A DNA stretch of 36,701 nt. It comes from Sphaerobacter sp. Lineage in GTDB: Bacteria > Chloroflexota > Chloroflexia > Thermomicrobiales > Thermomicrobiaceae. Below the pieces are notes generated by a model. That model saw only the letters and a program-made list of their open reading frames with translations, was not told where the DNA came from and ran no database searches. The position numbers were made by a program, and so were the translations under genes. Location of the stretch: contig JASBVL010000061.1 of NCBI GenBank assembly GCA_029961075.1, forward strand, positions 1 to 36,701. Direction: 5' to 3'. Positions 5,855 to 14,402 of this stretch are shown piece after piece. The first letter of the stretch is position 1. The number at the start of each line of letters is the position of its first letter.

Positions 5855-7309
5855 GTGAACGAGTCCTTCCACATCGTCACGCTCGGGTGCTCCAAGAACG
5901 AGGTCGATTCGCAGGGCATCGCCCGGCTCCTGACCGAGCAAGGGATGACCAGGGCGGCGCGCCCGGAGGACGCGCGGGTGCTCATCGTCAACACCTGCGG
6001 CTTCCTGGCCGCCTCCCGCCAGGAGTCCGTGAACGCCATCAACGAACTGCTCGCGCGGCGCCGGCCGGACCAGGTCGTGATCGCTGCGGGCTGCATGGCC
6101 GCGCTGGGCGAGCACCGCCAGGAGATCCCAGCCGGGGTCGACGCCATCCTCTCGACGCGGGAGTGGGCGAACATCGGCCACGTGGTCGGCCGGCTGCTCG
6201 GCTACGAGGACGGCCCGCCGCCGCCCCCGTACGACCCGGCCGGGATGCTCACCACCTTCGCGCGTCGCGATGCGGGCCCGAGCGCCTACGTCAAGATCGC
6301 CGACGGCTGTGACCACGGCTGCCACTTCTGCGTCATCCCCCTGATCAAGGGGCGGCAGGTCTCCAAGCGCCCGTCGGACGTGGTGCGCGAGATCCGCGAG
6401 CTGGTCGACGGCGGGACCAAGGAGATCGTCCTGGTCGCCCAGGACACCATCCGCTACGGCGCGGACCTCGGGATCAAGCACGGCCTGCCCGGCCTGCTGC
6501 GCCTCATCGCGGAGCAGGTGCCCGAGCTGCCCTGGCTGCGCATGCTCTACATCTACCCCAGCCCGCTGACGCTCCGGCTGGTGGACACCATGGCCGAGCT
6601 CCCGATGTGCGTCCCCTACCTCGACATGCCGATCCAGCATGCGGACCCGACGGTGCTGCGGCGCATGGGACGGCCGAGCAGTATTGACATGACGCGCCGG
6701 CTGATCGAGCACGCGCGTACCCGGCTTCCTGAGGTGGTCATGCGCACCACCCTGATCGTGGGCTACCCTGGCGAGACCGAGGAGCAATTCCGGCGACTCT
6801 ACGACTTCGTGGCCGAGGTGGAGTTCGACCACGTCGGCGTTTTCACCTACTCCTACGAACCCAACACCCCGAGCGCGCGCCTCTCCGATCCGGTCCCGCC
6901 CGCAGTCGCCGAGGAGCGGCGGGCGGCCATCATGGAGCTCCAGCAGAGGATCTCACTCAAGAAGAATCAGGCGCTCGTCGGCCGCACGCTGGACGTCCTG
7001 ATCGAGGCCGTCGGCGAGTTGGAGGATGAGCGCGGGCACACCGAGCCGATCTCCGTCGGGCGGGCACGTCGGCATGCGCCCGAGGTGGACGGCCTGGTCT
7101 TCATTCCTGGGGCGTGGCCGGTCGGCGAGTTGCTGCCGGTGACGGTGACGGCGGCGAGTCCATATGATCTGTGGGCGCGTCCGGCGCGGCGGTCAGCGGA
7201 CGGGCGCGATCGGCACCGCGGCCAAGCAATTCCCCTTCGAGTGGAGAGCCGACCGGGAAGACGCGCAAGGCGGGCGCCGGCTGCATCGGCCAGACCCGCT
7301 GGAACATGA
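5855..7309 (+). CDS. rimO: Ribosomal protein uS12 methylthiotransferase RimO
   Basis: Radical-SAM enzyme that adds a methylthio group to the conserved aspartate of ribosomal protein uS12. The UPF0004 N-terminal domain has its three cluster-binding Cys (TLGCSKNEVDS, VNTCGFL, AAGCMAA). The radical-SAM motif CxxxCxxC is at DGCDHGCHFCVIP, followed by IKGRQVSKRPSDVVREI and the TRAM domain ending near YDLWARP. The start is GTG 5855, six bases after AGGAG; an ATG at 5816 is in frame but lacks a site. Length is 484 aa, 40-50 more than usual. After the normal TRAM end the reading frame continues through Arg-rich sequence to 7309, overlapping the convergent acyltransferase by about 209 bp. That tail is probably not functional protein. 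Confidence 0.95.
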   Translation: MNESFHIVTLGCSKNEVDSQGIARLLTEQGMTRAARPEDARVLIVNTCGFLAASRQESVNAINELLARRRPDQVVIAAGCMAALGEHRQEIPAGVDAILSTREWANIGHVVGRLLGYEDGPPPPPYDPAGMLTTFARRDAGPSAYVKIADGCDHGCHFCVIPLIKGRQVSKRPSDVVREIRELVDGGTKEIVLVAQDTIRYGADLGIKHGLPGLLRLIAEQVPELPWLRMLYIYPSPLTLRLVDTMAELPMCVPYLDMPIQHADPTVLRRMGRPSSIDMTRRLIEHARTRLPEVVMRTTLIVGYPGETEEQFRRLYDFVAEVEFDHVGVFTYSYEPNTPSARLSDPVPPAVAEERRAAIMELQQRISLKKNQALVGRTLDVLIEAVGELEDERGHTEPISVGRARRHAPEVDGLVFIPGAWPVGELLPVTVTAASPYDLWARPARRSADGRDRHRGQAIPLRVESRPGRRARRAPAASARPAGT

Positions 7310-8228
7310 CCCACTGGTCCGCGTTCTGGCTGATATACCGCTCGAAGACGGCAGCCAGCCGCTCCAGGCCCACGCGGAGATCGGCCTCGGCATCCTCCGT
7401 CCGGGGCACGTGGATGGGGGCGTCGAACCGCAACTCGTAGCCGTCGGCGCGCCGCACGGCGAAGGCGGGGATGAGCGGCACCTGCGCCTGCCGCGCGATC
7501 CGCACCGGGCCGGGCGGCAGGGTCGTCTGCCGGCCGAAGAAGGCCACCGGCAGGCCGCTGTGAAAGAAGTCGCGGTCGGCGGCAATGCCGACCACCTCGC
7601 CGCGCTCCAGCGCCCGTATAGCCCGCCGCACCCCACCCGGCGTCGCCGGCTCGAGCGTGAGCCCCCGGCAACTGCGGAGGTAGTTCACCGCGACGTGGAT
7701 GAACTCGGGGACGGTACGCGCGGTCAGCGCGGTGACGGCGTAGCCACTGATCGCGAGCACCTGCGCCACGATGTCGAACGCGCCGAGGTGCGCGGTGGCC
7801 AGGATCGCTCCGCGCCCCGACGCCAGGACCCCGTCCAGTTCGGCCCACACGCTCGGCGCCGCGTGCACCCGCTCCCGCAACTGGTGAGCGGGGACGAACG
7901 GCATCCCAAGGAGATCGACGAAGTTCCGGGCGCTGGTCTGGAACACGCGCCGGACCACCCGATCGAGCTCGTCATCGGCCGTCGTCCGCCCGAGCACCGG
8001 CGCGAGGTTGGCGCGCACGTTGCCGCGATACGTCGGAAACAGACGGTAGACTACCCCTCCGGCCCGATCAGCCAGCCAGTAGGCCCATGAGCGGGGCAGC
8101 CAGTGCAGCAGGTACCCCAGCAGCCACGCCAGGCGGACGCTCAGCCGGGCCTTGAAGGAGTCGGGGACCGCCTCGGTCGTGCTTCCCAGCACGCGTGCCC
8201 CCCGTGGTCGCCCATGGCGCCCGGTCAC
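7101..8228 (-). CDS. LpxL/HtrB-type lysophospholipid acyltransferase
   Basis: 375 aa. The acyltransferase motif H(X)4D is at ATAHLGAFD, preceded by GRGAILA. Block ERGEVVGIAADRDFF with GLPVAFFGRQTTLPPGP is the second conserved region, followed by VPLIPAFAVRR. This is the HtrB/LpxL branch, which in this phylum is more likely to acylate a glycerophospholipid or phosphoinositide than lipid A. An N-terminal hydrophobic helix (RLAWLLGYLLHWLP) suggests membrane association. The start is a GTG sharing GTGA with the stop of the HAD gene, so the two are translationally coupled. The C-terminal about 50 residues are Pro/Ser/Thr-rich and overlap rimO tail-to-tail. Confidence 0.88.
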   Translation of the reverse strand: MTGRHGRPRGARVLGSTTEAVPDSFKARLSVRLAWLLGYLLHWLPRSWAYWLADRAGGVVYRLFPTYRGNVRANLAPVLGRTTADDELDRVVRRVFQTSARNFVDLLGMPFVPAHQLRERVHAAPSVWAELDGVLASGRGAILATAHLGAFDIVAQVLAISGYAVTALTARTVPEFIHVAVNYLRSCRGLTLEPATPGGVRRAIRALERGEVVGIAADRDFFHSGLPVAFFGRQTTLPPGPVRIARQAQVPLIPAFAVRRADGYELRFDAPIHVPRTEDAEADLRVGLERLAAVFERYISQNADQWVMFQRVWPMQPAPALRVFPVGSPLEGELLGRGADRARPLTAAPDAPTDHMDSPPSPSPAATRRPATPQE

Positions 8229-8878
8229 CGAAACTCTTCGACCGGCCAGCCCAGGCGCTGGGCGATCGCGCGGAGCCGGTCGTTCGGATTGATGCAGACC
8301 GGGTGCCCGAACAGCCGGAGAACCCCCTCATCCGAGTGATGGTCTGCATAGCAGTAGGAGCGGGCCAGGTCGACCTTCGCATGCTCGGCGAACCGGCGGA
8401 TCAGGAGCGCCTTGGCGGCGCCGTAGGGATGCAACCCGGCCAGCCGCCCGGTGAGTCGCTGATTCCGTGCCGCCGGCTCGCTACAGATCACGTGCCGTAC
8501 CCCAAGCATGCGCGCCATGGGCTGCAGCACGTAGGGGAGTGAGCCCGACAGGAGTACGGTGTGGTGGCCGGCCTCGTTGTGGTAGCGCACCCGATCGATC
8601 CCGCGGGCGGCGAGACGCGGCCAGATGACCTCCTCGAAGCACCGCTCCCCCAGCTCGACCATCGTCTGCTCGGCCTGGCCGCGCAGCCAGGGACGGTGCG
8701 CGCGCAGCTCACGGACGGGATGCCGCCATCCACGGAGGGCCAGAAATCGCAGCGTCGCTTCCACCGCTCCGACGCCCAGGGCCCGCTCCCGGAGCAAGAA
8801 GCGGAGGAACAAACGCTCCGCCGTCGTGTTCGGCAGGAGCGTGCGGTCCACGTCGAAGACGGCTGCGATCACTGCCAT
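8225..8878 (-). CDS. HAD-IB family phosphatase (SerB-like; possible lipid-phosphate phosphatase)
   Basis: 217 aa. HAD motif I is DVDRTLL (nucleophile D9, acid D11), motif II LLSGS, and the C-terminal acidic motif YADHHSD. A helical cap lies between motif I and II, as in SerB/CicA-type HAD-IB enzymes. Its start overlaps the stop of the CDP-alcohol phosphatidyltransferase by 10 bp and its stop overlaps the acyltransferase start. This position suggests it removes a phosphate from the product of the transferase, for example phosphatidylglycerophosphate or phosphoinositol phosphate. That substrate is inferred from context only. Confidence 0.87.
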   Translation of the reverse strand: MAVIAAVFDVDRTLLPNTTAERLFLRFLLRERALGVGAVEATLRFLALRGWRHPVRELRAHRPWLRGQAEQTMVELGERCFEEVIWPRLAARGIDRVRYHNEAGHHTVLLSGSLPYVLQPMARMLGVRHVICSEPAARNQRLTGRLAGLHPYGAAKALLIRRFAEHAKVDLARSYCYADHHSDEGVLRLFGHPVCINPNDRLRAIAQRLGWPVEEFR

Positions 8879-9507
8879 CCCTTGCGGTCACCCCGAATGT
8901 AGTACATGGCGTCGATCAGCACGGGCACTCCCCGGATGATCGTCAACGCCAGCGCGGAGTACACCATACCCCAGCCAAGCCAGCGGAGCCAGGCTTGCTC
9001 GTAGAGCATGCCGACCGTGGTGCCCTGGGCCACTGGCAGGCGGGCGGCGAACAGGCCGGTGAGGAAGACGAACCCGACCGCCTTAGCCGCCCCGTAGAAG
9101 GCGCGCATGAACCGGGACGCCGTCAGGAAGCGGCTTAGCGGTGTGAGCATCATAGTGTTCTCGCCGAAGGCCGACTTCCCCTGCGCGTAGGTGATGCTGC
9201 GCATCGCGTCGACGAAGAACCCGCGCGTCATCACCACCAGGGGCGCCCACACCCCGATCAAGCCCAGCTCAGCGAAGACGATCCAGAGGGCATTCTCGAC
9301 GACCCGGTCACCGGCGATGTCGAGCACCGCGCCGAAGTCGCTGGCGGAGTTGCGCCGGCGGGCGACGAAGCCATCCAGCCCATCACTAAGGAAAACGACC
9401 ACGATCAAGCCGATCGCGAGGATCGCCAGCGGGTACGAAGCGGTGTAGATCAGGGCAATCGTCACGAACAGGAGGAGCAAACGACCGACCGTGATGAGAT
9501 TGGCCAT
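8869..9507 (-). CDS. CDP-alcohol phosphatidyltransferase (PgsA-like)
   Basis: 212 aa integral membrane enzyme that transfers a phosphatidyl group from CDP-diacylglycerol to an alcohol. The signature DG(x)2DG(x)AR(x)nG(x)3D(x)3D is complete: SDGLDGFVARRRNSASDFGAVLDIAGD. About five hydrophobic segments are visible (for example LLLLFVTIALIYTA, PLAILAIGLIVVVFL, VGFVFLTGLFAA). The ATG at 9507 follows GGAGG. It is first of a three-gene overlapping operon with a HAD phosphatase and an acyltransferase. The alcohol (glycerol phosphate, inositol phosphate or another) cannot be decided from sequence. Confidence 0.9.
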   Translation of the reverse strand: MANLITVGRLLLLFVTIALIYTASYPLAILAIGLIVVVFLSDGLDGFVARRRNSASDFGAVLDIAGDRVVENALWIVFAELGLIGVWAPLVVMTRGFFVDAMRSITYAQGKSAFGENTMMLTPLSRFLTASRFMRAFYGAAKAVGFVFLTGLFAARLPVAQGTTVGMLYEQAWLRWLGWGMVYSALALTIIRGVPVLIDAMYYIRGDRKGWQ

Positions 9508-9576
9508 CGTCCTCCGCCTGGTATTCCACCCGCGCCCGCCACCACAGCCGGGGCAATGTACACGTACGCGGCGCTC

Positions 9577-9605
9577 GCCGGGATGACGCCCGGCTCATTA
9601 TAGCA
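9577..9605 (-). promoter_or_regulatory. Extended -10 promoter for the phospholipid operon
   Basis: Minus strand TGC-TATAAT (TATAAT at 9597-9602, TG just upstream) is a consensus extended -10; the -35 is poor. A perfect 6-bp inverted repeat GCCGGG/CCCGGC (9577-9582, 9589-9594) lies exactly at the expected transcription start and could be an operator or a 5' hairpin. The transcript would start about 80 nt before the PgsA-like ATG. Confidence 0.6.
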
Positions 9606-9613
9606 GAGGCCCT

Positions 9614-10696
9614 TCACGGCCTCGGGGCGGCGTCGAGCCACTGCGGGACCAGGCAGATCCAGGTCTGGCCCTCGCCGAGCGTCACCGCCTCCCCGGTCGC
9701 GGGGTCGGTAAAGCGCAGGGTTTCCGTCAAGCCTGACCGCGCCCAGCGGGCACCATAGCGCTTCCCGTCGCGGAAGATCCATGCGTCGCCACCGCTCCGG
9801 AGATCGACATGGAGCGAGTAGGCCCCCAGTTCCTCCGCCATCTCGATCTGTGTGAACGTGGTGAAGAGGACGACGACGTTTCGCGGCGCGATCTGCTCGC
9901 CGCTCTGCGCGTCGCTGTGCGCAGTGCCCTCCATGAACCGGAGGTAGCGGTTCCGCGCAGGGTCGTATTGGAAGGAGACCGGCCCGGTCGCATACGGGAT
10001 GTCGACGCCGGACGACGGCTCGCCGCCGCCCGATGGTGAGCCGAACGCGAACGGCTGCGCCGTCGACGGGCGCGACCACCCAAATCGATCTGCGACCGCG
10101 CGCAGGGCGGGGATCGAGGTGTACAGGTTGTGGGGCGCAACGCGCGTCCTGTCGCGCCAACCCGCCTCGGTTGCGTTGCCCTCGACGAGGAGCAGGTCCA
10201 GTCCGGCCCGGGTCAGCCGCGCCTGGACGCCGATTGCCGCTCCGGAGTAGGCCAGCATCGCGTCGTGCATGGGCACCACCTCCAGGTTGATCAGGCGGGC
10301 GCTCCGGACCGGACCGACGACCTCCGGTTGCCGGGTCTGGAAGAGGGCGGTGAACCGCGTGAGCTGCGCCTCGGTCGGCGTCTCATAGACGACATCCGCG
10401 TGGGTCAGGCCGGTCTGAGGGCGGGCCCCAGGCGCATTGTCGACCTGCACCGCGATCGGGCGCGGCGGCTCCTGGTCCATCGGCTCGCCAGTGAGCGGTG
10501 AGCGGTGGGCGACCGGCGTCGGGCTCGGCGTCGGGGTGGGACTCGGCGTCGGGGTGGGCGTCGGGGTTGCCGTGGGGGTGGCGGTCGCCGTGGGGCTTGG
10601 CGGCAGCGTCGGCGTCGGTGCCGATGCCGGCCGCAGGCTGCAAGCCACGCTCACCAGCGCGAGAAGACCGAGGAGGATCACAAACCGCCGGCTCAT
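9614..10696 (-). CDS. DUF3048 (YerB-like) lipoprotein
   Basis: 360 aa. The signal peptide MSRRFVILLGLLALVSVAC ends in a probable lipobox Cys (residue 19; Ser rather than Leu at -3). A low-complexity Thr-Pro linker of about 30 residues follows, anchoring the domain away from the membrane. The globular part matches the DUF3048 pattern: SPLTGEPMDQEPPRPIAVQV with the DNAPGARPQTGLTHADVVYE segment, FTALFQ, GPVRSARL, and the C-terminal half with NVVVLFT and RYGARWARSG. The family occurs on Gram-positive surfaces and its biochemical role is not established. The start ATG 10696 follows GGAGGGGAG; the frame is open to 10810 but that extension has no site. It appears to be a single-gene unit. Confidence 0.88.
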   Translation of the reverse strand: MSRRFVILLGLLALVSVACSLRPASAPTPTLPPSPTATATPTATPTPTPTPSPTPTPSPTPVAHRSPLTGEPMDQEPPRPIAVQVDNAPGARPQTGLTHADVVYETPTEAQLTRFTALFQTRQPEVVGPVRSARLINLEVVPMHDAMLAYSGAAIGVQARLTRAGLDLLLVEGNATEAGWRDRTRVAPHNLYTSIPALRAVADRFGWSRPSTAQPFAFGSPSGGGEPSSGVDIPYATGPVSFQYDPARNRYLRFMEGTAHSDAQSGEQIAPRNVVVLFTTFTQIEMAEELGAYSLHVDLRSGGDAWIFRDGKRYGARWARSGLTETLRFTDPATGEAVTLGEGQTWICLVPQWLDAAPRP

Positions 10697-10859
10697 ACCG
10701 CTCCCCTCCAAACGATGCGCGCGGAGCCGGCGGGCACGGTCCACCCAACGAGGGCGGCGAGCCCGGCAGGCCCGAGGCTTCCCGTCCACGGCGCGCACCC
10801 ACCCGTCCACACGCGCCGCACATGCGTCAGTTCCACCGCCGCTCGCCCCCCTGGGCCGG

Positions 10860-11924
10860 CTAGATCAAGGTGATGAGCGCGACCCAGGCACCGAGCTGGA
10901 CGAGACAGGTGGCCCCTAAGAGGAAGCGCGCCGCAAAGCGATCGAACGTGACGATGCTCCAGGCCATGGCGAAGTTGGCCAGCGTCACCAGGCCGGTCAT
11001 CAACGGCAGCGTCCAGATCTCCCGGGGCGAGCCGATGCGGTCGGGCAGGCCATTGACGTTCCAGTGGAGCGCGATCGATTGGGGGATGCTGTCGTAGCGC
11101 AGGAGGATGTAGGCGACGATGCTCAGGTTGAGCAGGATCGCCAGGGCCAGGAAGCCGACCGCGACCAGGTCCGTGAGCAAGACCGGTCGGAGGAGCGGGC
11201 TGACGCCCCGCCCGGGCGCGGCGATCTGATGCGCGGCTGGTGCCGGCGCGCCCTCGGCCGGCGGTGCCCCGCGTGCCGGCGTGATGATCGGGTACTGCAT
11301 GGTCCAGCCCGCGTCGGCCAGCCGCTGCGCGCCCTGCCCCGGCTCGACGGTCGGGAGCCCGCCGGTCCGCTGGGCATCGAGCGCGCGGCGCAGTCGCCCG
11401 TACTCCTCCACGAAGAGCACCGGCCGCTCGGGCGAGATGGCGAAGTGCTCCTCGCCGGTCGAGACCAGCAGTTGGCGCCGCAGCGGGAGCGTCGCCACGA
11501 CGCGCACGGGCCCGATCGCATCCCGACGCACGCCGACGTAGTAGCCCGGCCAGAAGCGCTGCCAGCGCCCCGGACGTTCCTCCAGGACCTCGACGGCCGG
11601 CCCCATGTACTCGACCGCCGCCAGGTCGATCGTGTACCGTCGCCCCGCCCACCGGATCTCCAGCGTGCGATCGCCGAACTCATACCCGATCGAGAGGTAG
11701 CCATAGAGCAGGTAGCCAAGCAGCGCGGCCAGCAGCGCGAAGACGAGGGCCCCCACCGCGACGAGCGGCGACGGGAGCGGGATGCTGGCCCGGCCGGTCA
11801 GCACCGCCAGCGCGCCCCCGCAGCCCAACAGGCACAGGATCAGCGAGAGGACCCCGATGAGGCCCCCGGGCGACGCGGCGGCCCGCCAGCGGCTGATCGT
11901 CTCGTCCGGGCCGGGTGCCGCCAT
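10860..11924 (-). CDS. Membrane protein with PH-like and DUF1648 domains
   Basis: 354 aa. Two N-terminal membrane helices (GLIGVLSLILCLLGCGGALAV; LVAVGALVFALLAALLGYLL) are followed by a soluble bacterial PH-like beta domain (YEFGDRTLEIRWAGRRYTIDL through FVEEYGRLRRAL). After a Pro/Ala-rich linker come three to four more helices. The DUF1648 motif IPQSIALHWNVNGLPDRIGS lies between the first and second of these. The ATG follows GGGGACC and starts six bases after the ilvE stop, so it is cotranscribed and probably coupled to ilvE, an unexpected pairing. No enzymatic motif is present; the function is unknown. Confidence 0.85.
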   Translation of the reverse strand: MAAPGPDETISRWRAAASPGGLIGVLSLILCLLGCGGALAVLTGRASIPLPSPLVAVGALVFALLAALLGYLLYGYLSIGYEFGDRTLEIRWAGRRYTIDLAAVEYMGPAVEVLEERPGRWQRFWPGYYVGVRRDAIGPVRVVATLPLRRQLLVSTGEEHFAISPERPVLFVEEYGRLRRALDAQRTGGLPTVEPGQGAQRLADAGWTMQYPIITPARGAPPAEGAPAPAAHQIAAPGRGVSPLLRPVLLTDLVAVGFLALAILLNLSIVAYILLRYDSIPQSIALHWNVNGLPDRIGSPREIWTLPLMTGLVTLANFAMAWSIVTFDRFAARFLLGATCLVQLGAWVALITLI

Positions 11925-11930
11925 GGTCCC

Positions 11931-12872
11931 CTACCGGTTCGAGAGCGCCGGCTCATAGACCGGCATGAGCCACGACCGGTAGCGCGGGTTCTCGCCGCGC
12001 ACGACGTCCATGTAGTGCCGCGCGAGCGCCGCCGCAATCGGCCCCACCTCGCCGGTGCCGACCGGCCGGTGGTCGATCTCGCGCACCGGGACGATCTGGG
12101 CGCCGGTGCCGCAGAGCAACACTTCGTCCGCACCGTACAGCTCGCTTCGATCGATCGGGCGCTCGCGCACCGTCAGGCCCAGGAGGTCCCGCGCCAGGGT
12201 GATCACCGTGTTGCGGGTGATGCCGACGAGGATGTTCTCGCTAGGCGGCGGCGTGATCAGCTCGCCGTCGATGACGACGAAGATATTCTCGGCGCTGCCC
12301 TCCGAGACGTGCCCGTCGTGGGTCAGCATGATGGCCTCGTCGAAGCCGTTCAGGGCAGCCTCGGTCTTGGCAAAGGCGGAGTTGACGTATGCGCCGGTGA
12401 TCTTGGCGCGCGGCGGCGCCGCGTTGTCGTCGATCCGTCGCCACGAGCTCGTCATCGCGCGGATGCCCGTCGTTGGGATGTAATCACCGAACGGGACCGC
12501 ATAGATCACGAAGCCGGACTGCAGGTCGTGTAGGCGCACGCCCACGACCTCCGACGCGTGGTAGGCCAGCGGGCGGATGTACACATCCGTCTCGAAGCGG
12601 TTGCGCCGCAGCAGCTCGGCCGTCAGCTCACACAGCTCAGCCACCCCGTGCGGCAGCGTGATCATGAGCGTGCGGGCACTGCGCTGGAGCCGCTCGTAGT
12701 GCTCGCGAACGCGGAAGCCGTAGAGCTGGCCGTGCGCGGGGTTCCAGTACGCCCGGATCCCCTCGAAGCACCCCGTCCCGTAGTTGAGCGCGTGGGTCAT
12801 AACGCCGACCCGCGCCTCGGCCAACGGAACGAACTCCCCGTTGAAGTAGCAGACCAGGGCGGAGGTGTCCAC
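11931..12872 (-). CDS. ilvE: Branched-chain amino acid aminotransferase
   Basis: 313 aa fold-type IV PLP enzyme for the last step of Leu/Ile/Val synthesis and the first of their breakdown. The N-terminus has VCYFNGEFVPLAEARVGVMTHALNYGTGCFEGIRAY, typical of IlvE. The PLP lysine is K157 in PPRAKITGAYVNS. The cofactor-phosphate region is EAIMLTHDGHVSEGSAENIF, and GITRNTVITLA and LLCGTGAQIVPV follow. It starts with GTG 12872; AAGGGA lies about 9 nt upstream. It sits 57 bp after the parvulin gene and six bases before the PH/DUF1648 gene. D-amino-acid or aminodeoxychorismate enzymes share the fold, but the N-terminal motif favours IlvE. Confidence 0.94.
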   Translation of the reverse strand: MDTSALVCYFNGEFVPLAEARVGVMTHALNYGTGCFEGIRAYWNPAHGQLYGFRVREHYERLQRSARTLMITLPHGVAELCELTAELLRRNRFETDVYIRPLAYHASEVVGVRLHDLQSGFVIYAVPFGDYIPTTGIRAMTSSWRRIDDNAAPPRAKITGAYVNSAFAKTEAALNGFDEAIMLTHDGHVSEGSAENIFVVIDGELITPPPSENILVGITRNTVITLARDLLGLTVRERPIDRSELYGADEVLLCGTGAQIVPVREIDHRPVGTGEVGPIAAALARHYMDVVRGENPRYRSWLMPVYEPALSNR

Positions 12873-12929
12873 GACCCAATCCCTTCCACTGCGCCCTGCG
12901 ACGCCCGCTGGTCCCGCGCTGTCCCCCGC

Positions 12930-14402
12930 CTACGGCGTCGCCGTCGGCTCAGGTGTCTCACCCGCGCCGGGGGTGGACGGCGGCAGGGTCGGCGTCGGCG
13001 ACGGGGTCGGTGTCGGCGTCGGCGGCGCGGCCGGCGGCGGCACGAACTCCGTCGACGTCGGCGTCGGCGACGGGGCCGCGATGTGCCACTCGATGGTCGA
13101 CGCCGCGCGCTGCTCTTCGAGCCACTTGGTGAAGGCCCGGTTGCGCAGCGTTTGCAGCGTGTTCACATCCAACGGCCGATCCTGCTCGTGGTCGAGCACC
13201 TTGATGATATGCCAACCAAACTCCGTCTGCACCGGCTGACTGATCTCCCCCACCGGCAGACGGAAGGCAGCTTCCTCGAAGGGCGCAACCATCACCCCGC
13301 GCGGGAACCAGCCAAGGTCCCCGCCATTCGGTGCCGTGGCCGTGTCGGCGCTCTTCTCCTTGGCCACGGTCGCGAAGTCGGCCCCGCTGCGCAGCTCCTC
13401 GGCGATCGCCAGCGCCGCCGCTTCGGTGGCGACCAGGATGTGCGCCGCGTGCACCTGCTCGCCGCGCTGCGGGATCGCCGACTGGAGGTGGTAGACCACC
13501 TTCTGCCGCGCCGCCTCGGGCCGGACGACCAGCCGGCGGAAGTCGGCCTCACTCATGCCGGCCGTATCGAGCACGTTGCGCTTGTACTGCTCGAAGGTGG
13601 CGGTCGCCGTCGCACGCGCCTCGTCGGGGTTCGGCGTTGCCGTGGGCGAGGGGGGCGCGGCCGGCGTGACGGCCGGCGTCCCGGGGGCGGTCGTATCCCG
13701 GTCCTCTGCGGCCGGCGTGCCGCTGACCGTCGCGTTCTCGTCGTCCCCCGTCGGGCTCGCCGTCGCCTCGACCGTGGCGGTCGGGCTGGCCTCGGGCGTC
13801 GGCGTTGGCGTGACCTGCGCCTCGGCGGTCGCGGTCGCCCAGGCGGCCGCGGTCGGATCGACGCCCAGGGTCGGGGTCGGGCTCGCTTGCGGCGCGGGAG
13901 AGAAGAACTGCTCCATGACCTGATCGACGTCGGCGTCGGTCAGCGTCAGGCCGAGGGTGTCGAGCCGCTGCAGCAGCACCTGGTCATCCACCATCTGGTT
14001 GACGGTCTGGGTATCCACGGGATCGCTCTCGACCGTATCCAGGCGGGCGCGCGCCTGCTCGGCCAACTGCTGGTACTGCGTGCGCTGCTGCCCCGAGGCG
14101 AACTGGGCGATCTGCGAGTACTGCTGGACCTGGTTCAGCAGCTCCAGCTTCCGCATCTTCCAGTAGTCACCGCGCGAGATCTTGGCCCCGTTGACGGTGA
14201 CGAGGGTCTGGTTGGGGAGGTAGAGGTACTGATAGATGGCTCCCGTGACCAGGATCAGCACCACGAGGACGGCCGCGACGGCGATGCCGACGAGGAGCAA
14301 GCGCTGGCGAAACTCTTCCCGCTGGCGGCGCGATACCCAGCGCTGGGCGGTGGCGGATCGCGAGCGGCCTGACCCGAACCACTGGCGTAGCTGTTCTCTC
14401 AT
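12930..14402 (-). CDS. SurA/PrsA-like parvulin peptidyl-prolyl isomerase
   Basis: 490 aa. A positively charged N-terminus and one membrane helix (RLLLVGIAVAAVLVVLILVTGAIY) make it a type II membrane protein with the rest outside. A SurA_N-type helical chaperone segment follows (ISRGDYWKMRKLELLNQ through LGLTLTDADVDQVMEQFF). The parvulin domain is clear: VHAAHILVATEAAALAIAEE, ADFATVAKEKSAD, GGDLGWFPRGVMV and EFGWHIIKVLD. Within the helical region is an insertion of about 105 Thr/Pro/Ala-rich residues (after FFSP, up to FEQYKRNVL), and the C-terminus is another Thr-Pro tail. It probably folds exported proteins. The start is uncertain: ATG 14402 has a weak upstream site, and ATG 14474 is in frame. 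Confidence 0.88.
   Translation of the reverse strand: MREQLRQWFGSGRSRSATAQRWVSRRQREEFRQRLLLVGIAVAAVLVVLILVTGAIYQYLYLPNQTLVTVNGAKISRGDYWKMRKLELLNQVQQYSQIAQFASGQQRTQYQQLAEQARARLDTVESDPVDTQTVNQMVDDQVLLQRLDTLGLTLTDADVDQVMEQFFSPAPQASPTPTLGVDPTAAAWATATAEAQVTPTPTPEASPTATVEATASPTGDDENATVSGTPAAEDRDTTAPGTPAVTPAAPPSPTATPNPDEARATATATFEQYKRNVLDTAGMSEADFRRLVVRPEAARQKVVYHLQSAIPQRGEQVHAAHILVATEAAALAIAEELRSGADFATVAKEKSADTATAPNGGDLGWFPRGVMVAPFEEAAFRLPVGEISQPVQTEFGWHIIKVLDHEQDRPLDVNTLQTLRNRAFTKWLEEQRAASTIEWHIAAPSPTPTSTEFVPPPAAPPTPTPTPSPTPTLPPSTPGAGETPEPTATP

Noticed and set aside
10505..10605. Short tandem repeats (GTCGGG type) as a minisatellite or CRISPR-like array
   Set aside because: They encode the Thr-Pro linker of the DUF3048 lipoprotein in frame; no spacers or constant repeat length. 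The similar stretches at 12950-13070 and 13600-13890 encode linkers of the parvulin protein.
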